From the NCBI RefSeq assembly GCF_900240285.1, contig NZ_OESS01000002.1, forward strand, positions 1,273,801 through 1,337,800: 64,000 nt of DNA, written 5' to 3'. Positions within the stretch are counted from its first letter, which is position 1. Each line of letters starts with the position of its first letter. Of this stretch, positions 51,935 to 60,285 are shown piece by piece. The notes below the pieces were generated by a model that worked only from the letters and a program-made list of their open reading frames with translations, did not search any database and was not told the DNA's origin. This DNA comes from Halobacillus sp. Marseille-P3879 (lineage in GTDB: Bacteria; Bacillota; Bacilli; Bacillales; Halobacillaceae). The translations under genes were made by a program, and so were the position numbers.

Positions 51935-52573
51935 TCACCAAAATTTTGCTTTGCATCTATAAATAGGCTGTCCTTTCTCAGAGAACTTTTCCTCATATTC
52001 AGTGGGAACGTTAAGCGGATCATTCATTTCATGCAAGTCTAAAGATATCTCCTCAATAATCATCCCGTATTGAGAAAAACTGGCCACCGAATATTCAAAA
52101 AAACCTTTGTTATCTGTTTTCAGAGTAAGTTTCCCCTCATTTTTCAGAATATCTTTATACTGATCGAGAAAAGCAGGGAATGTTAGCCTTCTTTTTTCAT
52201 GACGTGTTTTGGGCCAAGGATCAGAGAAGTTCAAATAAATGTGTTCTACTTCATTAGTGTGAAACAGATCGCGTAAGTCTTCAGCATCTTCATTTAATAA
52301 TCGAACATTTGAAGTTTCCGCATCCAGTACTTTCTTTAAAGCACCTACTATTACACTTTTTACTCGTTCTACTCCGATAAAATTAATTTCAGGGTGCTGG
52401 TTGCCCATTCCGGCAATAAACTGCCCTTTTCCGGATCCTATTTCTAAATGCAGAGGCTGGTCTTTATCAAAAGCAGCCTGCCAGTTTCCTTTGTATTGAA
52501 AAGGGTTCTCAATCACTACGTGGTTATTTTCGCGCATGTAGTCATCGGCCCAGGGTTTATTTCGTAATCTCAT
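51935..52573 (-). CDS. trmB: tRNA (guanine-N7)-methyltransferase
   Basis: A 212-residue SAM-dependent methyltransferase making m7G46 in tRNA. LEIGSGKGQFIAGM (residue ~42) is the SAM loop, FIGVERVKSVI binds the SAM ribose, and YLNFSDPWPKTRHEKRRLT (~113) is the TrmB signature. TEYEEKFSEKGQPIYR near the end is the tRNA-binding tail. AGGTCACATAAAATG provides the start context. In B. subtilis ytmQ has the same neighbours (ytnP and ytmP). Confidence 0.96.
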   Translation of the reverse strand: MRLRNKPWADDYMRENNHVVIENPFQYKGNWQAAFDKDQPLHLEIGSGKGQFIAGMGNQHPEINFIGVERVKSVIVGALKKVLDAETSNVRLLNEDAEDLRDLFHTNEVEHIYLNFSDPWPKTRHEKRRLTFPAFLDQYKDILKNEGKLTLKTDNKGFFEYSVASFSQYGMIIEEISLDLHEMNDPLNVPTEYEEKFSEKGQPIYRCKAKFW

Positions 52574-52765
52574 TTTATGTGACCTCCTTCTATCTTTACA
52601 AATCTTATCACGAAAGACACGGCTGTAAAAGTTTTTGGAAGAATTGCAGTTAACAGAAGGAATTGGAGGGATACTTCCATAACAGAAATAAAGAATCAGT
52701 TATTTTCATAAGAAGGATTTATTTAATAGGTTACAGTGAATTACACGCGGAATCAGGTATTGGGT

Positions 52766-52779
52766 TGAAAACGCTTACT
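52766..52779 (+). promoter_or_regulatory. candidate cre site upstream of small membrane gene
   Basis: TGAAAACGCTTACT matches TGWAANCGNTNWCA at 13 of 14 positions (last base differs). It lies about 70 bp before a 52-codon membrane-protein ORF. Confidence 0.5.
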
Positions 52780-52837
52780 GATATATGATGTTTATTGTGT
52801 AATTATATATATCATTTGAGGAGTGAATTTTTCATTT

Positions 52838-52996
52838 ATGCAATTATTACGTCAATCAATTGAACTCTCTGTAGTAGCCGTTTTTTCTATACTTTTTGCA
52901 GGTTATGCCGTTTTTATATACCCATTTGAAAAATTAAACGAAAAGCTGAGCACTGAAGTTCGGGAGAAAAAAGTTAAATACGCTACCTTTTCATAA
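52838..52996 (+). CDS. small single-TM membrane protein
   Basis: A 52-residue product: one hydrophobic helix (SVVAVFSILFAGYAVFIYPF) followed by a charged amphipathic tail (EKLNEKLSTEVREKK). GAGGAG lies upstream, but the spacing to this ATG is long (about 14 nt); an in-frame GTG at 52823 is too close to the site. It stands alone in the ytmQ-ytmP interval on the opposite strand. I do not recognise the family. A near-consensus cre box precedes it. Confidence 0.55.
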   Translation: MQLLRQSIELSVVAVFSILFAGYAVFIYPFEKLNEKLSTEVREKKVKYATFS

Positions 52997-53117
52997 AAAA
53001 GCTTTATAGAATGTTTTGTGGCCTTATGGTTGTTTCTTCCCACTTTAATACCACTTGCTTTTGTTACTGCAAGGTTTTACGTCATTCATCAGCTAAATGT
53101 AATAAGCTTCAAATTAA

Positions 53118-53152
53118 AAAAGAGCGTTCCCTGCTGACAGGATCGCTCTTTT
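53118..53152. terminator. terminator at end of ytmP
   Basis: AAAAGAGCG (53118-53126) pairs with CGCTCTTTT (53144-53152), and the stem extends inward with mismatches. It can serve the small plus-strand gene and ytmP. Confidence 0.75.
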
Positions 53153-53153
53153 A

Positions 53154-53963
53154 TTATGGCCAGATGTTGTTTGCATTCATCATTCGACTGAGCTTTTGAA
53201 TTCTAATCTCAGCTTCATTATATTCTCCACGCATCATATGCCACTGAATAAATGACAAAGACTGGGAGACAGCATACCACTTCATTCGTTCCATTAAATG
53301 ATCGCTGTCAATTCCTCCATATTGCTGCATCCAGCTGTTCCAATTTTCTTTTGGGATATATGTGAAAAGGAGCATTCCTAAATCTAAGGCAGGATCGGCC
53401 ACCATTGCATTATCCCAATCAATTAAATAAAGCTGATTATCTGAGGAGAGCAGCCAATTGTTATGATTTGTGTCACAGTGACAAACCACGTGCTGATCGT
53501 GATGAGCTCGCTTTTCGTTCTTCTCTAAATATTTAATCGCCTGGTGAATTTCAATGCGTGAGTCCACCTGATCAAGAATCTTCTGATTTTCTTTAATGTC
53601 CTGAAGAATTTCTACGGGAGTCAACGGATGCTTCCCTAACCGCATCAACATGTCCAAAAGTTCACTGGAATGATGAATTTTGCTGAGAAGTGCCGCTACT
53701 CTTGGATGCTTCATTTCTTCCGTATTTAATTCTCGTCCTTCCAGCCACTCTTGGGCCGTAATGACATCCCCGTTTTCCAGTCTTTTTGTCCAAACGAGCT
53801 TGGGAACGATGCCCTCAGCAGAAAGAACGGCAAGAAAGGGGGAGGAATTACGTTTTAAAAATAAACGTTTCCCATCGTTTTGAGCGTAATATGCTTCTCC
53901 AGTGGAACCTCCAGCGGGAGTGATTGTCCAGTTTTGACCTAATATATGCTCCAACCAATTCAC
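53154..53963 (-). CDS. ytmP: phosphotransferase YtmP (choline/aminoglycoside kinase fold)
   Basis: A 269-residue APH-fold kinase. AGGSTGEAYYA (residue ~18) is the nucleotide loop and LFLKRNSSPF carries the conserved Lys. CHCDTNHNNWLL (~160) is the Brenner HxDxxxxN catalytic motif and YLIDWDNAMVADPALDLG (~180) the metal-binding IDW motif. GTG at 53963 is preferred, with GAGG 8 nt upstream, giving a start NWLEHILG like other family members; a TTG two codons earlier is the alternative. The substrate is unassigned; small alcohols such as choline analogues are likely candidates. Confidence 0.9.
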   Translation of the reverse strand: MNWLEHILGQNWTITPAGGSTGEAYYAQNDGKRLFLKRNSSPFLAVLSAEGIVPKLVWTKRLENGDVITAQEWLEGRELNTEEMKHPRVAALLSKIHHSSELLDMLMRLGKHPLTPVEILQDIKENQKILDQVDSRIEIHQAIKYLEKNEKRAHHDQHVVCHCDTNHNNWLLSSDNQLYLIDWDNAMVADPALDLGMLLFTYIPKENWNSWMQQYGGIDSDHLMERMKWYAVSQSLSFIQWHMMRGEYNEAEIRIQKLSRMMNANNIWP

Positions 53964-54117
53964 CTTCAATTCCTCAAATCTTCCTGTGATAGCTCACGTA
54001 TTAGTAGTACAAGTATATCGTATAATTTAATATATCTGTAGTCCATCTTACACCGTACAAAATAAACACCTTTTTACAGATTAACTCAAAAGCAGTTCAA
54101 CTTTCAAGGAAAATTTT

Positions 54118-55047
54118 CTAGTCGGTTAAAAATAGTCGGCTTTCCTTTGTCTTTTTGATTCTGCACTCGTCACAACGGTAGATTTGACCATCTAGTTGTA
54201 ACAGCAAAGACTCCGTCCCCTTTAACTTTATTGAAGATCCCCTCACTTCATGAACCTTTTTCAAACTGATATGCTTCCCCGCAAAAACAGTCGCGAACAA
54301 AAAAATCAGTTTCCACCTCGTGATAGGCTCTATTAATATAATAGAAAACTTAGGTGAGGTCAGATGGGATTTTGGAGCTATCTTCATCCCTTTACCAAAA
54401 AAAGGGTGATTAGCAATAACGGCTAACGTAAAGGTTTTACTTTTAACTCTTCTACCTTCTATATCGACTTCAGCCTGAACATACTTAAACCTCTTCATTC
54501 CTTTAAGGAAAGCAAACAAATACTGCAGTCTACCTAACCGGCTCTTCTGCAACTTCCTTCTGAAAACACTCTCATTGGCTGTAGCTGCAACTTGACTGTC
54601 TAGTCCCGTTCCTGCACTATTAATAAAATACAAAGTTGCAGACCGCTGCCCGGCTAAAATATCAACCTGGCCGATTTTAAATTTAACAATATTTGGCTGA
54701 CTCATGATCTTTCTAAAGAGAGTAATTCCTTGAGACTTTAATTCTAAACCTCTGGCAAAATCATTCCCTGTTCCAGCAGGTATAATTCCTACGGGCAGCT
54801 CAGGCCACGGGGCCAGACCATTTATTACTTCATGGATCGTACCGTCTCCTCCAATAATAATAACAGCTTTAATAGCGGAGTAATATGTCTTAACAATTGA
54901 TTTGACAAGAGTATTAGCGTGGCCGTTATATTCCGTCTGATAGGAGCGGCAGTTATTTGAACGAAACAAAGGCTCTTTTTGAATGAGTTCAAGCAATCTA
55001 AATGCTGATCCATCACCAGCCTTTGGGTTAGTTATAACTATATACAT
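54118..55047 (-). CDS. ytlR: diacylglycerol kinase-family lipid kinase (YtlR-like)
   Basis: A 309-residue DAGK_cat protein. ITNPKAGDGSA at the start and IIGGDGTIHEVINGL (residue ~64) form the nucleotide-binding region, and GIIPAGTGNDFARGL (~90) is the family P-loop-like motif. The beta-sandwich C-terminal domain follows with SAGTGLDSQVA and ANHPFFGKGMKIAP. A CRCDEC-like RCDECRIKK segment sits near the end. It may phosphorylate diacylglycerol or a related lipid at the membrane face. Synteny with ytmP and ytlQP supports the YtlR name. Confidence 0.88.
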   Translation of the reverse strand: MYIVITNPKAGDGSAFRLLELIQKEPLFRSNNCRSYQTEYNGHANTLVKSIVKTYYSAIKAVIIIGGDGTIHEVINGLAPWPELPVGIIPAGTGNDFARGLELKSQGITLFRKIMSQPNIVKFKIGQVDILAGQRSATLYFINSAGTGLDSQVAATANESVFRRKLQKSRLGRLQYLFAFLKGMKRFKYVQAEVDIEGRRVKSKTFTLAVIANHPFFGKGMKIAPKSHLTSPKFSIILIEPITRWKLIFLFATVFAGKHISLKKVHEVRGSSIKLKGTESLLLQLDGQIYRCDECRIKKTKESRLFLTD

Positions 55048-55160
55048 AAGTCCAATCTCCTGTCCGACGTCAAATTATTATACTATAATTTAAAAATAAA
55101 ATAAGCAGCTTCCGTCAGAATACGACTAACTTTACAGCAAGTAAGATGTCAAAACCTGAA

Positions 55161-56066
55161 TTACTCTTCGATAGAGCTTTCCTCCCACTCAGGTCTTTTA
55201 ACTGCAGCAGTTCTCGTGTGCTTTAGCAGCTTTTCCGCCATCATAAGCTGGCTGTGCTTAAGAGGGGTGCTCAGCATTCTTTTCTCCATAAGCCATCGTT
55301 CAAAAGAACGTTCATCAACGTAAGAGGTTAAGTAAGGTTCCTTAGAAGCGTAGATAGTAGTTCCAGGTGCCAACACAGTAAGCCTGTACTCTAAGCCAAA
55401 ATCATACGTGCTCATAATACTTCTTAAATAGGTTTCCGTTCGCTTTAAACTGAGAAGAGGGCTGGACATGGTACGCTTTCCTTCATTTGTTTCTTTATGC
55501 CATTGTTTCTGGGAGTAAGGAGATATATAATCAGCCTCCACATCAATATAGTTAATCACTTCCACCTCATAAGGGCCGATGATTATAATTCCAGCTTCCA
55601 TCGGAGCTTTATTTACTTCTACAATAGGCTTATACAGGATTAAATAATGATCAGGCAGCCGCTGAAGGAGCATTTGTAAGTGCAGGTCTTCTTTGAAACC
55701 AGGGTCTATAAAGGATCTCTCTAGTAGAGTGGTGCTTGCCCATTTTAGCTGAAAAGGGAGCAATTCATCCAGGAAATATTTTTTTAACTCATTTATATTC
55801 TTTGGATTCTCAGTATTTTCCAATACGCTCTCGTTTTCATAATTGGGTTCGATGGTATTTTTTCGAGTAAAGAACTGCTTCCACCCTGTGGTCTTTCTCT
55901 CAGGTATTTGACTTGGCCCGGAGCTCTTATTGAATTCCCCATTTTCCCATTGTCGTTTAAGTTGATTCCATTTCTGTTGCTTAAGTCTTATGTACTTAGC
56001 AGGATAATGATAAATATTACTTTCATACCTTGAAATATAATCCTGCAATTTTATAAGTTGAGCCAC
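55161..56066 (-). CDS. ytlQ: YtlQ-like protein of unknown function
   Basis: A 301-residue soluble protein. The N-terminal ~100 residues are basic and helical; the middle (~145-215: LLERSFIDPGFKEDLHLQMLL, RLPDHYLILYKPIVEV, AGIIIIGPYEVEVINYID) recalls the nuclease-related NERD fold, though the catalytic residues cannot be confirmed by eye. The start is GTG at 56066, with AGGGGGAT overlapping the thpR stop 1 nt away, implying translational coupling. A longer reading start would lie entirely inside thpR. The name rests on its place between thpR (ytlP) and ytlR as in B. subtilis. Confidence 0.78.
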   Translation of the reverse strand: MAQLIKLQDYISRYESNIYHYPAKYIRLKQQKWNQLKRQWENGEFNKSSGPSQIPERKTTGWKQFFTRKNTIEPNYENESVLENTENPKNINELKKYFLDELLPFQLKWASTTLLERSFIDPGFKEDLHLQMLLQRLPDHYLILYKPIVEVNKAPMEAGIIIIGPYEVEVINYIDVEADYISPYSQKQWHKETNEGKRTMSSPLLSLKRTETYLRSIMSTYDFGLEYRLTVLAPGTTIYASKEPYLTSYVDERSFERWLMEKRMLSTPLKHSQLMMAEKLLKHTRTAAVKRPEWEESSIEE

Positions 56067-56067
56067 A

Positions 56068-56619
56068 TCAATCCCCCTGTAACTTAAATTCGGTGGTTTT
56101 CTCATATTTTGGGTTTTCCCCTGGGTGAATTTTATAAAGATAAAATTGCTCAACCTCCATGTCAAGGTGATTCAAGAAGATAGTTTCCCCTTCCCCAAGG
56201 GGAGACTGCCCTTCTTTCCATTTCTTTGCTAAAGTAACATGAGGGGAGTAAGATCTTTTTTCCCTTGGAAAACCTAATTTCTCACCTGTTCTGTCGATGG
56301 TTTCTTTCAGGTGTATCAAGGAAGAGTGAGCTTCAGTATCTACGAAGAACACACGCGGATGCTTCCTATCACCAAAACCATTTGCAGGGCCGATGTCTAA
56401 AGAAAAACGTTCTGGTAAAGAGAGACCTGATAATTCTTCCTGCCATTTACGTACCTGATCAGGACTGCATCCTCCCAAAAATTTAAGAGTAATGTGAAGG
56501 TCATCTGGATGAGTCCACACTTTGTAATCCATTCTGTCTGCTAACTCTCTCTGCATCTCCATACACATTTTTTTCACCTTTTCCGTTACCGGGATCCCTA
56601 TAAAATAATGCTTACTCAT
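56068..56619 (-). CDS. thpR: RNA 2',3'-cyclic phosphodiesterase ThpR (YtlP)
   Basis: A 183-residue 2H phosphoesterase. The two catalytic HxTx motifs are HITLKFLG (residue ~43) and HVTLAKKW (~127), with the Arg/Lys-rich basic surface around REKRSYSP. It opens 2',3'-cyclic phosphates and can ligate tRNA halves in vitro. YFIGIPV at the start and the C-terminal VEQFYLYKIHPG are typical. It forms an operon with ytlQ downstream (stop and start adjacent). Confidence 0.92.
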   Translation of the reverse strand: MSKHYFIGIPVTEKVKKMCMEMQRELADRMDYKVWTHPDDLHITLKFLGGCSPDQVRKWQEELSGLSLPERFSLDIGPANGFGDRKHPRVFFVDTEAHSSLIHLKETIDRTGEKLGFPREKRSYSPHVTLAKKWKEGQSPLGEGETIFLNHLDMEVEQFYLYKIHPGENPKYEKTTEFKLQGD

Positions 56620-56735
56620 GCCAATAACTCCTTCGATTCCTAATTTTGAAAGGCTTTAACAAAGAACGTAAGTCAGATGTCTTACATTAAACGAAAAAAA
56701 ATACCTGAGTCAAAACTTTATTCATAGAATTTTTT

Positions 56736-58109
56736 TCAACGGCTTAAATGCTGAATAGCTTCAGCATAAATCGCTATGGCTTTAATCATATCTTTTAATT
56801 GTATATGTTCATTTGCTTGATGTGCTGTGTCAGGACTGTCTTTAAAAAGAGCTCCATAAGCCACTCCCGTTTCTAAAGCGCGGGCATACGTTGCACCACC
56901 TATTGAGTGAGGGATAGCAGTATCTTCTGCATGGCGATTATAAATTTCCAATAAAGCCTGAATATGAGGATGCTCTTTTTTTATATGGAGCGCCTTAAGG
57001 TGATCATAAATCTCCATCGTCCCATGGGCTTTCTTAGAAAACCGCTTTAAAGATTGAACAATTAATTCTGAATCAATCGTTACTGGATACCTCACGTTCA
57101 CTCCTACACGGCATTTCTCTCCACTTTTCCAATCAACTATTCCCATGTTACATGTCAAATTACCTGAGACTTCATCTTGAAAATTACAATTCAACCCACT
57201 GCCTGCAGGGTCAGATAAACATTCAATAATGTGATTGACTATCTCTGCATGATCCGGGTGCAGCTGGATTTCTTTTAAAAATTTGAGCAGGTGAAGTGCA
57301 GCATTAACTCCATTCTCCGGCTTACTTCCATGTGCTGTCTTTCCGTATAAGGTTAAAAGAAAGGTGTTCTCCTGCTTTTGAATATTCCCCTTTAATTGGT
57401 GGAGATTTAAAAAGGCTTGAAAAAGTTCTTCAATATCGTTGATCTTAAGTCTTGCTTCTGCAGCGTCAGGAACCATATTTAACCGCTCACCACTTGAAAA
57501 GGACAATAGAGCATTAGAGGAAGTAACATCCGGGACGTCAAAATTTATATAACTGTCGATCAACCCTTTTTCCGCATGGATAACAGGAAAAACCGCATCT
57601 GGTGTGAACCCAAAAACGGGCATCTCTTCTTTTTTAAAATAATGCTCAATGCCTTTCCAATCACGCTCTTCATCTGTTCCTAAAATCAGTCTTACTCTTT
57701 TCTTCGGTACAAATCCCTGGTCCTTTAATAGTTTCATTGCAAGATAAGCAGCCACAACAGGTCCTTTATCATCCTGGGCACCTCTTGCGTAAAGACAATC
57801 TCCTTCTATGACCGGCTGAAAAGGCTCGGTAGACCAGCCATCCCCAGGAGGTACCACATCCAAATGACCAAGTAATCCTATGACCTCTTCACCTGCACCA
57901 AACTCAATATGTCCAGCGTGGCCCTCTATATTGCTGCATAAGAATCCATCTTCTTTCCCCAATGAAAGCATGTAGTGTAATGCTTCATCAATAGATTTCC
58001 CATAAGGAAAGTGATCACTAGCCTCAAAGACACTAGGTATTCGAAGCAAAGGAAACAACTTTTCTATATATTCCTCTTTGTATGCAGGAGCCAGTTTAGA
58101 ATATTCCAA
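56736..58109 (-). CDS. M20 dipeptidase, PepV/Sapep type
   Basis: A 457-residue zinc dipeptidase. GLLGHLDVVPPGDGW (residue ~78) gives the first His and Asp, ARGAQDDKGPVVA (~109) the bridging Asp, LGTDEERDWKG (~143) the catalytic Glu pair, and GGATYARALETGVAYGALF (~404) the last ligand region. The large lid domain inserted at ~185-380 and the total length identify the PepV/Sapep subgroup (YtjP in B. subtilis). TTG at 58109 starts inside the context left by the upstream K+ channel gene, whose stop is 3 nt away; GGAGG lies 11 nt before it. Confidence 0.92.
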   Translation of the reverse strand: MEYSKLAPAYKEEYIEKLFPLLRIPSVFEASDHFPYGKSIDEALHYMLSLGKEDGFLCSNIEGHAGHIEFGAGEEVIGLLGHLDVVPPGDGWSTEPFQPVIEGDCLYARGAQDDKGPVVAAYLAMKLLKDQGFVPKKRVRLILGTDEERDWKGIEHYFKKEEMPVFGFTPDAVFPVIHAEKGLIDSYINFDVPDVTSSNALLSFSSGERLNMVPDAAEARLKINDIEELFQAFLNLHQLKGNIQKQENTFLLTLYGKTAHGSKPENGVNAALHLLKFLKEIQLHPDHAEIVNHIIECLSDPAGSGLNCNFQDEVSGNLTCNMGIVDWKSGEKCRVGVNVRYPVTIDSELIVQSLKRFSKKAHGTMEIYDHLKALHIKKEHPHIQALLEIYNRHAEDTAIPHSIGGATYARALETGVAYGALFKDSPDTAHQANEHIQLKDMIKAIAIYAEAIQHLSR

Positions 58110-58112
58110 GTA

Positions 58113-59135
58113 TCATTCAGCCTCCTTTTTTAACAACTGTTGATACGTTTTCTGGTCACAAACCACGTATAATTCTGCATCCTCTGGAATATTTTCATGT
58201 AAACGCCGATTAATGGTTAAATCGTTACGATCTGCAATTAAAGTTGCCCCATGATTTAATAGTTCTTGAAAGGCATCACCATAAGTTTTCCAATTGTTTA
58301 GATTCGGGACGTGATATAAATCATCGCCAACGGAGCGGCTGAGCAGTTGACTGTAAATTCCAGAAACACCTTTTCTAAAGGCTGATCGAACAGCTAACGA
58401 AGAGATGGTCTCATTAGAGATGATAAATTCATCCACCCTTGCATGCTTAAAGTTTTTGATATGCCGCTCTTCCATTACTTCAACGACTGTATGAACATCT
58501 GGCGCTACGGTTTCAATCGTAGATGCAATCAGCAGTGTCTTTCCATCAATCATTTGATCACTGTCTAACGAACTATCAGCAAATATTAAGACAGCCTTCG
58601 CTTCCCTTAGGTTCGCTTTAAGCAAGGTAGACTCATCTGAAGCGTTCCCTTTTATGTAATGAATGTTCTCTGCTAAAAGTGGGGCTTCTTTAAGCTCATC
58701 AATAATGACGACTTCAATCTCTTTGTTCGTATCAAGGATTTCATCAATGGCGAACTTCGCTTTTTGAGACCATCCAATGATTATTAAATGCTGTTTGTCT
58801 TTGTACACAATATCACCTTCCACCCTTTTTTTTCTGAAGACAGTAAGTCCGTCAACTATTTTTCCGATCGCAATACCAATAAGGCCAATCCCGAATATAT
58901 ATAAGAAAATACCAATTATCCGACCTGCAGGTGAAACAGGGAAGTAATCGCCATAACCTACAGTGGTAACTGTAGTCATCACCCACCAGAAACCGTCAAA
59001 CAAAGTTGGGAAAGTATCATTTTCCACGATCACGATTAGAATGGAAGAGAAAAGAACGAGCAGGGCACTTGAAATAAACAAGACATAATTATTAATTTTT
59101 ACCATTTTTATGAATAGCCTTCTTAATATAAACAC
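58113..59135 (-). CDS. potassium channel with TrkA-N (RCK) domain
   Basis: A 340-residue channel: two TM helices (~13-35 and ~72-95) flank a pore with the selectivity filter TTVGYGD (residue ~57). The cytoplasmic RCK part has a Rossmann fold (HLIIIGWSQKAKFAIDEIL with G-W-S-Q-K in place of the GxGxxG) and acidic strand ends. It passes K+ and is gated by ligand binding to RCK. GTG at 59135 has AAGGGG 9 nt upstream. It is coupled to the PepV-like gene (3 nt apart). The modified nucleotide loop suggests a ligand other than NAD. Confidence 0.9.
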   Translation of the reverse strand: MFILRRLFIKMVKINNYVLFISSALLVLFSSILIVIVENDTFPTLFDGFWWVMTTVTTVGYGDYFPVSPAGRIIGIFLYIFGIGLIGIAIGKIVDGLTVFRKKRVEGDIVYKDKQHLIIIGWSQKAKFAIDEILDTNKEIEVVIIDELKEAPLLAENIHYIKGNASDESTLLKANLREAKAVLIFADSSLDSDQMIDGKTLLIASTIETVAPDVHTVVEVMEERHIKNFKHARVDEFIISNETISSLAVRSAFRKGVSGIYSQLLSRSVGDDLYHVPNLNNWKTYGDAFQELLNHGATLIADRNDLTINRRLHENIPEDAELYVVCDQKTYQQLLKKEAE

Positions 59136-59288
59136 TCCACATTTCCCCTTAAAAATGTAAATTTCGTGAATTATCTGTTAAATCAACTATAGAAAGTAGC
59201 CCTTTATCCGATGTTAGTGTACAATAAAAATATCTTCTAAGATTCACTGGCACCACAAATTCCTCTAATGACAATAAGGAGTGGTTTT

Positions 59289-59507
59289 TTGAATCATCCA
59301 TCATCCCGTATGTTAAACCGAATTAAAGCTGTTTACATGTTTATTCATAAGAATGGGCCTGTAACAACTTCAGAGCTTGCTGATGAATTTGGACTTACGG
59401 ACAGGACGATGCAAAGAGACATAAGCATTTTGGAATACAATGGACTTGTATGTAGTCCAAATCGTGGGAAGTGGACAACGACTGAAAAAAAAGTAAAAAT
59501 ATCATAA
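59289..59507 (+). CDS. ytzE: small DeoR-type HTH regulator (YtzE-like)
   Basis: A 72-residue protein consisting only of a DeoR-type winged helix (RIKAVYMFIHKNGPVTTSEL, ADEFGLTDRTMQRDISILEY), without a sugar-sensing domain. TTG at 59289 is 7 nt after AAGGAG; an ATG seven codons earlier lacks a site. It resembles YtzE of B. subtilis, which lies in the same ytgP/ytfP neighbourhood. It may be a stand-alone DNA-binding protein; targets are unknown. It ends at a strong terminator shared with the pseudouridine synthase gene. Confidence 0.85.
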   Translation: MNHPSSRMLNRIKAVYMFIHKNGPVTTSELADEFGLTDRTMQRDISILEYNGLVCSPNRGKWTTTEKKVKIS

Positions 59508-59518
59508 GTATGTAAAGC

Positions 59519-59549
59519 AACACCCAGAATGATTACTGGGTGTTTTTTT
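59519..59549. terminator. terminator between ytzE and rsuA-type gene
   Basis: AACACCCAG (59519-59527) pairs with CTGGGTGTT (59536-59544), followed by a T run on the plus strand. Confidence 0.88.
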
Positions 59550-60273
59550 AATGGTCAAGATTTGTAAGCTGAAATAAGTAACTTATTTCAGCTTCACTTA
59601 ATTCCCTGTATTCCCCAAGTTCAAGATCAGGGTCTAAATGTAGATCTCCAATACTAAGACGTTTTAAGTAGGTCACTCTTTTTCCTACTGCTTCAAACAT
59701 TCGTTTCACTTGATGATACTTTCCTTCGGTGATAGTGAGTTTTATTTCCGACTGTGGGCCTGTCTTTTCAATTTCAAGAAAGGAAGGTTTAGTAACATAG
59801 CCATCATCAAGGCATACGCCAGCTTGAAAAACTTCAACATCTCTTTCGGTAACTTCTCCTTCAATATGAGCAAAATAAGTCTTTCCTATATCTTTCTTAG
59901 GTGTAGTTAAACGGTGAGAAAGCTGTCCATCATTTGTAATAAGCAGCAGCCCTTCTGTATCCTTGTCCAACCGCCCAACAGGAAAAGGATCAAACAAAGC
60001 ATCCTCAGGCTGTAGGATATCTATAACTGTCAAATCATTGCTGTCCTCTGTGGCGGAAACCACATCGTCCGGCTTATGGAGCATTAAATAAATAAATTCT
60101 TTGTATTCGACAACCTCTCCGTTCACGCTTACTTCTTCCTCATTGGGGTTCACGTGGGTTTTTGGACTTTTCTCTACCTGATTATTCACTCGTACATGAC
60201 CTGATTTCAAGAGCTGCTTTACTTCTTTACGGGTTCCATAACCCATGTTAGCCAATAGTTTATCAATTCTCAT
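59548..60273 (-). CDS. RsuA-family pseudouridine synthase (YtzG type)
   Basis: A 241-residue enzyme. The N-terminal ~60 residues form an S4 domain (RIDKLLANMGYGTRKEVKQLL), followed by the catalytic domain with PVGRLDKDTEGLLLITNDG (residue ~99; the Asp is catalytic) and KYHQVKRMFEAVGKRV (~194). Small-subunit rRNA uridine is the usual RsuA target, but large-subunit specificity cannot be excluded. It follows ytgP by 12 nt and should be co-transcribed with it. Confidence 0.92.
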   Translation of the reverse strand: MRIDKLLANMGYGTRKEVKQLLKSGHVRVNNQVEKSPKTHVNPNEEEVSVNGEVVEYKEFIYLMLHKPDDVVSATEDSNDLTVIDILQPEDALFDPFPVGRLDKDTEGLLLITNDGQLSHRLTTPKKDIGKTYFAHIEGEVTERDVEVFQAGVCLDDGYVTKPSFLEIEKTGPQSEIKLTITEGKYHQVKRMFEAVGKRVTYLKRLSIGDLHLDPDLELGEYRELSEAEISYLFQLTNLDH

Positions 60274-60285
60274 TTTTCCACCTGC

